From Cryoendolithus antarcticus (Eukaryota > Ascomycota > Dothideomycetes > Cladosporiales > Cladosporiaceae), in the NCBI GenBank assembly GCA_002077065.1, contig NAJO01000033.1, positions 434,001 through 498,000 on the forward strand: a stretch of 64,000 bases of DNA, in the 5' to 3' direction. Shown piece by piece: positions 31,363 through 44,262 of the stretch. A program made the translations under genes and the position numbers. The notes under the pieces are model-generated. The model saw only the letters and a list, made by a program, of their open reading frames with translations. It was not told the origin of the DNA and ran no database searches. The number at the start of each line of letters is the position of its first letter. Positions within the stretch are counted from its first letter, which is position 1.

Positions 31363-32175
31363 TCATACGCTTTCGAAGAGGATGGTCACCTTGCCGCTTC
31401 CGATCGCCTGGTGTATGTCGCTGGGCCGTGTCTCGCCTTTCGCTACCTGCAGAACTAAGGACAAGTCCAGAGCCGGTTTCGTTCGATTTGTCGACTCCTT
31501 GATTCTGATCGATGCCGCGGTCGCTCCGTCCGTCCCACTGGGCGTACCAACCGGAAAGCGTGCGTCTTCACCGCCTCTGTCCTCGACAATAGCAGCCAAA
31601 GCCTCTCCGATCGATGAAAGCCTAGTCTGGTCGATCTGAGCTAATACTCCAGCCATGCCAACAGCGCCACATGCATGCTTCGTAGCCATTTCATTGATCG
31701 GGACTCGTAGCTTCCTCTCAGTGACGTCCAGACACCAAAACGGCACACCGCCCCTCTCCACTCCTTCCGGGAAAACTACCTTCCACTTCACTTCAATGCC
31801 ATCCTCCCGCGTTCTGCCTCCAGCTGTGGGCTCAGCATACCTCACCCTCGTCTCCTTGGCATTTAGTCTGTCATTGAGCTTCTTCACGTCGAAGCTTTCC
31901 ACATCAGGCACGGTGAAGGCGTAATCAATAACTCCGAAGTCCTTCTTACCCCACCAGTGATCTTTCCGACACTCGGGTTTGTCGTCCACGAAGGCTATGA
32001 GCTCAAGGTAAGTCCCGTCTGCGAAGAGAATGAGAGTGTTCTGCGTTTCGCCACCGGCATGTGTACCGCCGGGAGTGAGCGTGAAGTTCGAGGTTAGCCA
32101 GGATGGAGGATCGACAAGCGTGGCATGGGGTAGCAGAAGTACTACGTGATCGAGTTGGGGCGCGATAGGCGCCAT
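31363..32175 (-). CDS. glyoxalase-like domain protein, 270 residues
   Basis: A single exon from MAPIAPQLDHVVLLLPHATL. The N-terminus LDHVVLLLP, the stretch FTLTPGGTHAGGETQNTLILF and the strand YLELIAFVDD fit the Glyoxalase_3-type vicinal-oxygen-chelate fold, whose metal ligands are His and Glu (H11 and the Glu of YLELIAF are candidates). The middle reads WWGKKDFGVIDYAF and VPFWCLDVTERKLRVP. Fungal members of this family are widespread and mostly have no assigned substrate. No signal peptide. It lies next to the broken glucosidase gene, with no reason to think they work together. Confidence 0.82.
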   Translation of the reverse strand: MAPIAPQLDHVVLLLPHATLVDPPSWLTSNFTLTPGGTHAGGETQNTLILFADGTYLELIAFVDDKPECRKDHWWGKKDFGVIDYAFTVPDVESFDVKKLNDRLNAKETRVRYAEPTAGGRTREDGIEVKWKVVFPEGVERGGVPFWCLDVTERKLRVPINEMATKHACGAVGMAGVLAQIDQTRLSSIGEALAAIVEDRGGEDARFPVGTPSGTDGATAASIRIKESTNRTKPALDLSLVLQVAKGETRPSDIHQAIGSGKVTILFESV

Positions 32176-32438
32176 GCTGGTTGCAAGAGGACGAGCTCGT
32201 TCCGTCGTGATTTACGGTGGCAAGCCTTGCGAAGAACCGGCTTCTAAGATGTAGCTTTTGACAGCTACCTCGCATCTGGCTGCAAATGTGAAGTGGGGCA
32301 CGTCGGATCACGTCAACATCGCGTGCAGGCAAAACATGTTTCAGTGCCAGAACTGTATTGTAGTTCAAAGACGGAGCTCGCCGCCGTGCTGTAACGCCTT
32401 TGATATGTAATGTCCATCAGACGCGAGCGCGGTCGATT

Positions 32439-34325
<1,887 letters not shown>

Positions 34326-35402
34326 AGCCTGCGTAATTACTACTCACGCAAGCAGTCTGCCACCAGTGGCGATCCGCGCGTTTAGTGCCAGTTGCAGGCA
34401 GAGGTAAGGACATCTCTACCAGGGAGAGGCCCAGAGACCTGATCCTGGAGGGCCTGCGTAAACTTCAGGAAAGTAGGATAGATGATGAAAACGAGTCAGT
34501 ATAGGCGTTACGCAAAGACAGCAATAGGGATGGAGGTAGCTGATGAGGGATACGGCACACTGGGAGTGGTGTTTCGACATTTGCCAGCGATGCTGCATGG
34601 CATTCTGGCCGGGTACGTCTGCTTGCTGTCGACGCCGCTTCCTCACCCCAGTATGTGCAAGGCCCTCTTGCCTCGACGTCTGTGACTTGCGTCTACATCG
34701 GACAGACGTATAAGGGTTGCAGATTAGGGTGAAAACAATGCTGGATCCTCGTCAACACCACATGCTGCTTCTCATTGCCACGAATGTGCTGACAAGAGCA
34801 CAGGCGTGTTCCAGCCCCTCCGGAGAAGCGAAAGTGCCCACTGGTCCCTACAGTTGGTATGGATATTCTGTCTCCGCGGCTGCATCGACAGCTAGTATCG
34901 CTTACGACCATAGACGCCGGTCTCTGTCCTCCCCCATCGACGAAAGAGATAATTGAATGTCACCGGATCTCACTCAAGGTGGATGGAACGGGTTTTCGGT
35001 TCCCGCCGAGCCAACGCACCACAAGACAATACTCGTCAATTGCTCTATTTACGCGAACTGTTGGATAAAGAACTCGCCATCGCGTCTGTCCGTCAACAAT
35101 GACGTCGCCTTTCATGCACATCGACAGCTCTGCCACACCTCGCCGCGCCACAATCTTGAATCCATCCCACCAGGTCCACTTGGCAGGCAAAGCTAAAACC
35201 CAACACAACCCGGGTTCCAGGGCCCGCTCTCGACTGCTGGAGCATGTGCGGCTACGTCACATCGCTACTAGAGGGTGTCCCGCGCCTCGTGGTGTGAAGA
35301 GTCTATAAGGAAGCCAAAGTCTCGTTACATTAGGTAGGTAGAACCCATTCTAAATCATCCGTAACTGTCAACTTTCACATCAAGAAACCCAATATTACAA
35401 GT
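34326..35402. other. intergenic; promoter of the small hydrophilic protein gene
   Basis: No gene recognised. A TATAAG box at 35304-35309 lies 99 nt upstream of the ATG at 35403, and an A/C-rich leader (AAGAAACCCAATATTACAAG) precedes that start. The left part flanks the decayed 5' end of the glucosidase pseudogene. Confidence 0.4.
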
Positions 35403-36052
35403 ATGGCCGATGAAGTCAAAGACACCGCAGGCTCAGCAGGCAGCAAGTGGAATGCCATGAGCGAGGACCAGAAGAAGGAGACGTTCGACAAGCTGCCAAC
35501 GGAGCAGAAGAAGGGCCAGACTTACACCGAATGGATCAAGTCGGGCTACCACAACCAGTATGAGAACTGGATGCCTTGGATCGAGGACAAGTACCTATCA
35601 TGGTTCTCGAAGGACAACAAGGCGAGCTACGCCACAAAGGGTACGTCGCTCACCCGACTTCGAGCTTGATGTTTGGCTAACGAAGATGCATAGATACCCT
35701 CGACAAGTCCAAGATCACCGGCGTCAGCCAAGTCGACAAGCTGCAAGATGACACCAACAACCTCGTCGCTGGCCAATTTGGCCAAGGCGGACTCCTACAG
35801 CCAGTCGGTGACATGGTCTCGAAGGAGGGCGTGAACCGTGCTGAGCGCGGAGGCAAAGACGACAGTGGCTCGTACGGAGGTCCTGCATCCAGCGTCACTG
35901 ACCCGATGGCGAAGACTGCCAAGGGCGCTAGCGATGGTGTTACGAGCGGAGCCTCGAGCGTGGGAAGCACAGTCACAGGTGGTGCGAAGAGCGCTGGCGG
36001 GTACGTCAGCAGCTTGTGGGGCGGTGGGAGCAAGGAGGAGGCGAAGAAGTGA
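35403..36052 (+). CDS. small hydrophilic, LEA-like fungal protein, two exons
   Basis: Model: exon 1 35403-35640 and exon 2 35694-36052, 198 residues; a 53-nt intron with donor GTACGT and a GGCTAAC branch. The N-terminal half is acidic/basic helical (MSEDQKKETFDKLPTEQKKG, YTEWIKSGYHNQYENWMPW, KYLSWFSKDNKASYATK). The second half is Gly/Ser/Ala-rich (VAGQFGQGGLLQPVGDMVSK, then GASDGVTSGASSVGSTVTGG). Composition and low hydrophobicity resemble stress-type LEA or hydrophilin proteins. Proteins with the SWFSKDNKASYATK phrase appear conserved in filamentous ascomycetes from memory, with no known function. TATA box and polyadenylation signal flank it, which suggests good expression. Confidence 0.85.
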
Positions 36053-36139
36053 GAGGTGATGATGATTCTGACGGCCGTCTAATATATTATGATCCACCAC
36101 TAGTATCTATTGCGCAGATCGATACGCTCTTCCTGTGTG

Positions 36140-36157
36140 ATATATATACTCAATAAA
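36140..36157 (+). terminator. polyadenylation region of the small hydrophilic protein gene
   Basis: A TATATATA efficiency-type element at 36140-36148 is followed by AATAAA at 36152-36157, about 100 nt past the stop codon. It lies in the 156-nt gap between the convergent stops of this gene and the DOMON-b561 gene. Confidence 0.5.
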
Positions 36158-36208
36158 CAGAATTCTGTATGACCAACTCCGAATCTCCCAGAAGCCGTGG
36201 CTTGAGTA

Positions 36209-37445
36209 TCAACCGCCCATGTTGTGCATTTCATTACTGTCTGACTGCCGCTTGTATTGCTGGTCTGTCTTGTTGCGTCGTCGCTTTAGCTCGCCCCAAA
36301 CAATCGCAGCAATGTACGCCAGTCCGAACACTACCGCGACGATAGCATATGGGACCACATGCTTCTTCTCGGTATCACCAGCGAGCTGCAACCCCAGCCC
36401 GCCGTTGACCATCCCCACCAAGATGGCCAGCCTCCCAATTCCAATGTGGCTCCAGGACCAAGCGGTCCGAGTCCGTTTCTCCTTGAACATCTTGTGATGC
36501 ATCCAGCCGAGCGCGGGCTGCACTAATAGCACCAGGAAGAGTGCAATGCCTATGATTGGATGCGCCTTCTTGATGTCATCCGTGTTTGTGGCGAGCCATA
36601 CGCCCATACCAAAGGCTACTAGGTAGATCAGCCAAGCCAGCATCTGCATTCCGGCGTGCACCCAGACCAGTCCGGAGAAGTTAGCGACGCGGATCAAGAT
36701 GCCGCCAATGGGAAAGAAGACAAGGAAGGCCAGCGAAGCCATCGCCCCGTGAGCGACCAAGACTGTGTTTCGAGAATTGCTGTGATTGACGATGGCGGGA
36801 GTTATTACATTGACGCTTAGGAATGGGTTTGCGCTGTTGCCCCCTCTCGCGGTAGCGAAGTCCCAGCTCCAGGTGCCGTAGGCGTTGCCATGTTGCTGTA
36901 TACTGGCATTGACATCATCGGACTGGATGGGATAGCCGAACTTGTTGGCGTAGATCCAGTTTGCCGATGCGCTGGAGAAGTCCATGCTCCCGCCTCGCCA
37001 GGAACTGCAATTGCTGCAGCGAACATTGGCAACCATTTTGCCGTCGAGTACACCCGAGCCTTCCAATAATGTAAGCTGGTTGTTGCCATTATACTCTGGC
37101 GTGTTGTGGCCTTCGCCGTTGCGAGGAGAGATGGTCACGTTCTGGCCGTTGGCCGATTGATACATGACGAACATCTGAGCGCCGTCCATCTCGTTGCCCT
37201 GGCCAAGAGCCACCCATTGGTAGCCCGTTGGAGCCGCGATCCTGAAGTAGATGTCTCCGCCATTGGAGCTTGAGGACGTCTGCGGTATGCTGAGGGAGTA
37301 GCATACATCTCCTTGGCATTGAGTGGAGACTTGAGCATAGGTTGTGGTGACTATGCATGCATCAGTGAATTGCTGCAGCCAAAAGGAGACGTCAAATCCA
37401 CTCACTCAGGCCAACCGCTGCAAAGACAGCACTGAGAAATCCCAT
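36209..37445 (-). CDS. secreted-topology DOMON (CDH-cytochrome-like) plus cytochrome b561 protein, two exons
   Basis: Model: exon 1 37445-37406 and exon 2 37350-36209, 393 residues; a 55-nt intron with donor GTGAGT. The signal peptide is MGFLSAVFAAVGLITTTYA. Residues of about 20-200 form a DOMON domain like the heme domain of cellobiose dehydrogenase (GDIYFRIAAPTGYQWVALGQG; WIYANKFGYPIQ; HGNAYGTWSWDF), with a candidate Met/His heme ligand pair. Residues of about 215-375 are five or six helices of cytochrome b561 with the expected histidines (VAHGAMASL, WVHAGMQML, AHPIIGIAL, WSHIGIGRLAI). The tail is basic and cytosolic. Such proteins pass electrons across the plasma membrane, perhaps to iron or extracellular oxidases. 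The exact partner is unknown. Confidence 0.9.
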
Positions 37446-38113
37446 TTTCCGTCTATTAGATTCTACAATATCTGCGCGGCCAAAACTCTGAAGTAAGACG
37501 CGAAGAGATGTGCCCAATGATAAGAGATTAACATATAATAAACTCTCAATGACCCCCAAAGCCCATCACCAAAGACCAGACAAGACACCGTGCATTCCTC
37601 CGCACCTACCGCAGTTTCCACCGGCCTCCCGACCGTCATCAAGCATAGCCACAACGCGCACGACGCACATCGTTCCAACTCTTGTCACTGCTTATGTAGG
37701 ACGCGTGTACCAACGACATACCGCAGCCAAGCCTGTGAAATGATGGCAGTGACATCCCACCAGCCGTTGGGCGCAACAAAGACCTGCCATTGTGGCATGG
37801 TTCGATCGTACCGCAATGACGCTCAGGGGCTGACGCTGATGTGTGCATGTCGCTGCTTGGGATCATGGGGATAAGGCGCATTGGGGTGAGAGCTGAAGAG
37901 GATTGCGTACTCTTCAAGGCGAAGCAGATGGGAGGTGTGGTGGATTGTCGTACGATGGCTCTTGAGCTCAAGCCCTTGGCAATGGCAATCATGGCAGACC
38001 TCACTTTTATGTTTTATGCTTCAACGGTAGCTAGATCGAAGAAACCCAATCTCGAGATCTTGCGATGCCACATGCGCGGCACTCGGCGGCTAACCTTCTT
38101 CATGACACCTATT
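37446..38113. other. intergenic, nothing firm
   Basis: Overlapping short frames on both strands (37639-38004 minus, 37841-38164 plus) cannot be told from chance. The first part should hold the promoter of the DOMON-b561 gene. Confidence 0.35.
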
Positions 38114-38204
38114 CGGGGCTTTGAAGTGAAGTCGCCCTTCTTCGAGGGGTGTTCATTGACCTGATAATCTGAGCAGGAAGTGATCATTGGCCTGACAATC
38201 TCTC
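38114..38204 (+). repeat. left terminal inverted repeat of the foldback element
   Basis: It pairs with 38420-38508. The best-conserved part is 38151-38200, with the phrase TTGACCTGATAATCTGAGCA. Confidence 0.65.
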
Positions 38205-38419
38205 GCTAACTTGACACGCGTCGGTAGTGTTGTGAAAGCAAATAGACCAAGGTCTAGAGCGTGAATTTATTAAGATACCGTAGTATTAATCTCGTATCTG
38301 TATCTTGTTCATTGCGCGTATAGTCGCTGTAAGAAGTGAGAGCATTTGACATCGACTTCGACGGCCGGTACAAAAGTGCTCGTTATCAGGGTTCAAACTT
38401 GCTAGCATTTGCTAGCCAA

Positions 38420-38508
38420 GCATTATCAGGTCAACGATCACTTCTTGCTCAGATCATCAGGTCAACGAGCACCACTCGGTACGAGGGGCAATTCACTTCA
38501 ACGCCCCG
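38420..38508 (-). repeat. right terminal inverted repeat of the foldback element
   Basis: Read on the minus strand it begins CGGGGCGTTGAAGTGAATTG and continues to TTGACCTGATAAT, matching the left arm with mainly transition differences in the inner half. Confidence 0.65.
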
Positions 38509-38853
38509 TACAGACTGAGTACAGACTGTACAGTAGTTTCCGCTCTGGGTCTTACACATACGACATTCGCCTACAGTAACATCGGTCGATCCTGTACCTT
38601 TGCGAAGCATGGCGACGAGAGTGTACTTGTACAAGGGCAAGCACTGCTATGATGAGAGTGGTAATGAAAGTAATGCCTCAATTCCGAACTATCTGGCGAT
38701 GTATACACCGCAGAGACAGCAATGAGGACCTCTCCGTAGAGGGGTGTGACCCATCGAGGGTATCTCGATCCATTTTCGCGGTCGACTTAGACAGAACGCC
38801 GGCATGGCCGGACAGAGTATGTCAATCGTCGAGCGTAGTACTTTGTAAGGTGC
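38509..38853. other. intergenic between the foldback element and the STM1-like gene
   Basis: No gene recognised; this is the 3' flank of the minus-strand STM1-like gene. Confidence 0.35.
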
Positions 38854-40429
38854 CTAACCCAGGCTGGGGAAGGCAGACTCGTCTGTGACGTTGATGGGAG
38901 CGCGAGAGGTGCCGTTGTTGTTGCTGTAGTCGCCGCGAGGTCCACCGCGTCCACGGAAGCCCTCACCACGACCACGACCCTCGCCACGGCCACGGAAGCC
39001 ATCACCGCGTCCACGACCGCCACGATCGCCACGATCGCCACGATCACCACGGTCTCCGCAGTCTCCGCGGTCTCCGTCGCCGCGACCACGACCTCCACGT
39101 CCACCCTCTCCGCGGCCACGGCCACCGCGACCACCACGACCGCCAGATGGCTGCTCGGCAGAGGCGTAGTAGTTGCCGTCCATGGTGAGGACATTCTTCG
39201 TCTTGTTCTCCTTCTGGCGACTCTGCTTGCCACCGGCGCCCGCGAAGTACTCCTCCTCCTCGTTCTTGACGGCCTTGCCCTCGGGGAACTTCTGCTTTGT
39301 GCCCTCGTTGGCTTTGCGGATCTCGAGCGTGCTGCTCAGGCCAGCGCGCTTCGACTTGAGCTCCTCAAGGTACTCGCTGTAGGACTTGCTGTTGTCCTCC
39401 GGCTCCTCAGGTGCGGCTGCTGCGACTTCGGCCTCACCGACCACGCCATCTGGGCCTGTAGCAAATGCTGGGTCGGCAGCGCTAGTGTCTGGGGTGAAGC
39501 CAGCGTCGTTCTTAGCTTCCGCATTGGCGATCTCGGCACCTGCCTTCTCGTCTGCCCATTCGGATTGACCCGTCTCACCACCCCAGCCAGCAGCGGCTTG
39601 CTTCTCGTGCTCCCTGATGAATCATTAGCAATGAAATTGGTAAAGGGGTGGAACCAACTCACTGGACGCCAGTGCGGCTGTGGCGATCGTCACGAGCGGG
39701 CCTGGTACCGCGGTACTCGCCTCCACGGCCTCCGCGACCACGTCCGCGACCACGTCCACCCTCACCATCACGTGGCTCGCGCGCATCTATAGCGAGGTCA
39801 GCTAACCGTGAAACAATATGGAGCTCCTGTATTGCCTACCCCTAGTGCGGTTGGAGTTACGGTCTTGGCGGAGCCCATCGTCACGCGGCTGCTCGGAGCG
39901 ATTGTTGCCTGTTGAGCGCACACGTTAGCTGGTATTCATAGTACCCTTGTGCACGCCGCATCTCTCCGCATGACCTGCTGCCGCTCCATAGGCGTGTGCG
40001 CCAGATACCAAGCCCACATCTCGCTCAACGTACCTCCTAGCCCATCTTGTCTTCCACCACGACCGCCAGCTGCCGCAGCATTGGCTCCTGGACCCTCGGC
40101 ACCAGCATTGCGCTTGCCGCTTCGTGGAATGGGCTTGTCGACGGCCTTCGTGGGCGGGCTCGGCGCCCTATCGGGGTCGAGCTCCGGGTCATTGCCTTGA
40201 ATGAAGTGTTAGTGAAGCCCAGGTGGAGGTCGCAGACTCCTTCGCGTTGAGAGTGATCGAATGCATACCCAGGAGGTCGTAGAGGTTCTGCGCGAACATT
40301 TTAGGTCAGCTGTGGTGTTCTCCAATGCCTCCAATCCAGGACGAGTAATTTCGCTCCGCAGCCAGATCGGCATCCCTCCTCCTCTGTCCTGCCTGAACTG
40401 TCACGTACCTTGCTTGCGATCCCACTCAT
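38854..40429 (-). CDS. STM1/SERBP1-like RGG-rich ribosome- and mRNA-binding protein, six exons
   Basis: Model: exons 40429-40409, 40287-40269, 40195-40034, 39908-39840, 39786-39663 and 39613-38854, 384 residues; all phases join. The second exon is only 19 nt. The N-terminus MSGIASKNLYDLLGNDPELD with VDKPIPRSGKRNA is the STM1-type head that enters the ribosome; yeast Stm1 holds idle 80S ribosomes together. The middle contains the conserved SERBP1 block around SYSEYLEELKSKRAGLS. RGG/RGD runs appear twice (exon 5 and the C-terminal 90 residues), a region of arginine methylation and RNA binding in relatives. It ends APINVTDESAFPSLG, a typical C-terminal motif of this family. Cytosolic. The repetitive RGG code also creates a GC-rich tandem pattern in the DNA. 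Confidence 0.9.
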
Positions 40430-41013
40430 GTTGGCGGTAGGATGGGTTGCTATAACAAGCAGCGATCCATCTTCTGAAGGTGAGGGAGCGTTTGCCGTGA
40501 AGATCTGTTTCTCGCGGTGTGTCCAGAGCGGGCCGCATGAAGCGAACGGGAAGCTGTCCAAGCTCTCAATTCGTTCGTGCGCGGTGCGCATACAATATAG
40601 TCTTGGCACGAAATTGTGGGTGGCCCTCGGACTGTGAGTGTCTCATCTACCGCGTTTCTCTAGCAGATACGAGGGCGGTCATGGTCCTATCGAATTACTC
40701 ACAGTAGCAGGGGCGACGATGCGATGTTCGTGAGAGGTCAGGAAGGTCCCCTTCGATGCAGATGCGAGTTCCAGCCTCTCGGCCACGGCTACATATGTAG
40801 TATGAATCGTTACAAGAGAGACATCACCGGTTTATATTGCGTGAGGTAGATGGGTGACGATGAATTGTGTGAACGAATCAATCGTTTGAACGCTATACTA
40901 TGCGACTTTTGCCCAGTACGCGTTCCCAATGAGATGCACGCCCCGGCGCAGATCTCTCCCCTAATGACCTCCAATGCATCGCTGAACCATGTCTGTCCTC
41001 GAGTACAATCCTC
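40430..41013. other. intergenic between STM1-like and bZIP genes
   Basis: The promoter region of the STM1-like gene and the 3' flank of the bZIP gene. Nothing else recognised. Confidence 0.35.
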
Positions 41014-42569
41014 TCATCGCCCACTCGGATCGAACGAGTACGCTGTCGGATAGTGCATGCTAGCGCTCAGCCCAAAGGGATCCGCATCCAACATGGGATC
41101 GTTCGGATCGATCATATGCGGCAGCGTCCCAAAAGCTCCTCCATCTCCGCCACCGCTCAAGGAGCTCAACGCTTGAGCACCCTGCTGCAATTCATATTGT
41201 GACAAAGGCGTCCGCTGCTGGCCCGGCGGCGGCATCGCAGACGGGTGGCCGTGTTGGTAGCCGAAACCCTGCTGTCCTGACGAACTAGCAGCGTATGGAT
41301 GCAGCGGAGGGTACGCGTTGTGCTGTCGCAGATGGGTCGCGGGATCGGATTGGTCTTGTTCGGGTTCGTCGAGCATGGAGTGTGATGCATGTTGGGTGTC
41401 GTACTCCTGTTCTGTACTCACGGAATCAATCTAGGACGAACACAGTTCTGTTGGAGAGGGAGGAGGGGTAAACTTGCCGAGTTTGTCTATGTGAGTCTGG
41501 AAGGGACTCGGGTAGTATGTTGATGCTGTAGTCAGTGCCGAGCCAGTACCACCAGAGCTCTCAGGTCGTCCAGTGCTTTGTGCTGGGCCCTGGCTGTTCG
41601 GAGAGTGACTAGAGACCCCACTTGTGCTGCTCTGGTATACAGACGAGGTAGTCGCGCTTCGGGGTGGCTGTCGCTGTGGTTGTGGAGGATAGAACGCGTT
41701 ACTAGGCGGCTGCTGCGATCGGGGATAGTGCTGAAATGGCTGTCCTTGGGGCTGAGCGTGAACAGCAGATGTAGGTGGAGTTGTTCCACCTGCTAGCGCT
41801 ACTGGAGAGCGAGTCGATATTGTTGATGGGGACGAGACATGCGAGGAAGGCGTCGGTACGGCATGCGGCGATGTCGTCTGCTGTGCTGGGCCGATCGGTA
41901 ATTTCGGCGTCAGGGCTTGCCCAGAGCGACGTGCATGCTGTCGCTGCAATGCAGTTCGTTGCAGCGGCGGTGCAGGTGCCGGCGCGATGTTCGACATCGG
42001 TGGCATGAAGCCAGAAGGGAACGCTGGGGTCCCCGTCTTCATTTGAAGCTCAGCTTGAACATCGATGCCTGTTGATTGTCAGTATGGCGGCACGTACACG
42101 GAAGAACGATGATCGTACCTCGTTCGAGAAGAATCCGTTCGAGGAGAGAGTTCTTGTATCGAAGCATTAGACATTCGTCGGCAGCGGATCGGTGGCTTTG
42201 TTGCAATGTCGCAAGACTGTCCTCGTTCTGCTTGATGGTTGCCTCGAGCTGCTTGATGTATTCGGTTCGTCGCTCGCGGAAAGCTGCTTGAGCTTGCCGG
42301 TTGCGCTGCTTCCGCTCTTCGGACGTTGCGTATATCTTGAGATGCATTAGTCGATATTGCTAAACGTCTCAGCAACGGCAACATACAGGCTTCCTTCCAC
42401 CCTTCCGTTTCTGAGGCTGCGTTGGCTCTAGTGTGGTTTCGCCGATGGCATCCGGCTCCGGCGAAGAGTCCATCGAGCTTGGCGTGCCATCTCGCACATG
42501 GTCGAGCTTGCCGTCGATATAGACATCTCCGTCGCCGCTCTCCGCGACGACGTCGTTGCTATCGCTCAT
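41014..42569 (-). CDS. bZIP transcription factor (MeaB-like outline), four exons, one GC-AG intron
   Basis: Model: exons 42569-42387, 42335-42119, 42068-41478 and 41411-41014, 462 residues. The basic region follows the first intron: RKP-IYATSEERKQRNRQAQ, with the N-x2-A-Q-x2-F-R signature at residues 73-81, then a leucine-zipper heptad stretch to LLERILLERGIDVQAEL. The middle is Pro/Gln/Ser-rich, a likely activation region. The last intron uses a GC donor (CTCG, then GCAAGT) and acceptor TACAG; with it the protein runs HIDKL-EQEYDTQHASH in the expected frame, while no GT donor does. The shape resembles fungal MeaB-type nitrogen regulators from memory. Orthology needs a search. Nuclear, binding DNA as a dimer. 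Confidence 0.86.
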
Positions 42570-44262
42570 CTGCAGGTACCCGCACCGCGCTCGACTTCTC
42601 TCACAAACAACGAAATGCACCAAGTAGGTTAGTGCAGTCGCCTAGCACCAGAGGCTATCCACTCTGTCGGTATCTTCCCCAGATTCAATCCAGGTCGCAA
42701 GCACGTGGCCCGGCGTGTCAATGTGGTAATGACTGAACACACAGAATGATAAGGTTGCAGGAAATGTAGTATAGAAGAGAGAGTGTGAGGTAAGAGGTTG
42801 GCTAATGGAAACGCAGTCTGAGCGCAGCCCCGGATTGCGCCTGGTGAGCGGGGAAAGAACGGGCTCTTGCATGAAAAAATTATGCGCAAGACTTTTCGAG
42901 ATCGTGACCTTCGGAGAGAGGGTCGAGGATCAGCCCTACCAGAACTGATCACGCGCTGGAGGTCTATGCTTGCAATGTATCAAATCTAGGTTGCTCTCCG
43001 CGAGACTGCGATGCTGCGTAGTAACGTTGATGTGGAGGGGCGGAGCGTAGGCGACTTGCGAATGCTGGCAGACCTTCGTATAGATTGCGATTGGCGTCGT
43101 GTTTCAGAGGCGACGCAACGAAATGTCGTTCAACGGATGGTCCGATGCAGGGCCGAGCATGGGATTCTGGCGAAGGCGCCGCGCGGAATGCTAGCGATTG
43201 GACCAAGGGAGTGAACTCCTACCCTTGGCAACCTGAAGCAGCAGGTACAGCCAATGCTTGGCAACTCGCATCTCCGCCGGTCTAGACTTTACGCATCGTG
43301 CTGCGTACTTCGAGATATATGTATTGTCTCCGTGTAGATCCTCATATGTGCAACGCGGTCAGACCGGACTGCACCAAGCGCAGCTTTCATATCCTTGACG
43401 ACACATCATGGGACGGCTTCTTCATACTTTTAGGGTCTCGGAGAACCAGCAAAAGTGGATCACAAAACAAGGGCCAACGGACTTCCTGACGCCGACAATG
43501 GCACCTGCTGACAAGATATCTACCTGATCACTTGCTGAGGCAGGGCAGCATGTATGAAGGCGCACAACCAAGCATGCGCTTAGCAGCATGTCAGTGAGGG
43601 CATGTAGAAGTCATTTGACGAGCGAGCTCTGCGACTTGTAATTCATCTATTGACACAGTCTGGACCTCACATAATCTCCAAGTCTCTGTCAGAAGAGCAC
43701 AGGGCGCAATGGACTGCCGGGAGGGATCCTATCAATGCAGAACCGGCCTCGAGAGGACCCTCATCAATGCAGTCCCAGTTGACATTACCATTTTGCAGGA
43801 TTGCATGATCTCAGGAACTTCGGCTCGACGAAAGTCATCCATGTTCTAATCGGGATTCACTCAGTACGCATGTGGGTTCAGCAGCATTCTTTCATCTCCA
43901 TGTATCATGATCCCATATTCGAGGTCGGTTCCGAATCACAGTCTACTAAGTTTCTGTAACACGTCGCGGCGACAGCGGGTTGCAGGGATAGAGCCGTAAC
44001 AACGTCCAGGCTGATGGCAGCGGCTATGGCGAAGACACGCCAACATTGGAAGCGCCTGCTGGCCTGTTCCCCGGGAGTGACACCTGCTCCTGCCGCAGCG
44101 TGAGCGCTGTCCAGAGCATTTCAACTTTAGTCCGAATATATGACAGGACGCCACTCTCGAGAGCCAAGAGACCGCTGATCGATATCGAGCATAGGCTCAC
44201 CTCATCTCGCAGCGAAGCATGCATGCGATCGTTTTCCTTGCCGCGCCATCGCTCACAACAGA
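42570..44262. other. intergenic, nothing recognised
   Basis: About 1.7 kb between two divergent regulatory-type genes. Short frames only; no RNA gene or repeat seen. It probably carries long promoters. Confidence 0.35.

Larger units (their letters stand above)
38114..38508. mobile_element. 395-bp foldback (MITE-like) element
   Basis: The left arm at about 38114-38204 and the right arm at about 38420-38508 are inverted copies of each other. The outer ends read CGGGGC-TTGAAGTGAA and the inner part TTGACCTGAT-ATCTGAGCA-GAAGTGATC-TTG-CCTGA. In the inner 50 nt every mismatch I see is a transition (A/G or C/T). Each arm also contains the word TTGACCTGAT (or a close copy) twice. No coding capacity lies between the arms. 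A possible TA flank abuts the right end; the left flank is less clear, so the target duplication is unproven. This fits a non-autonomous DNA transposon of the Tc1/pogo kind. No family was assigned. Confidence 0.68.

Noticed and set aside
37639..38164. overlapping 107- and 121-codon frames on opposite strands
   Set aside because: Both lack start context, domains and splice signals; the right end runs into the foldback element.
38787..39233. 148-codon Val/Ala-rich minus frame
   Set aside because: It is an out-of-frame reading of the RGG repeat in the STM1-like gene.
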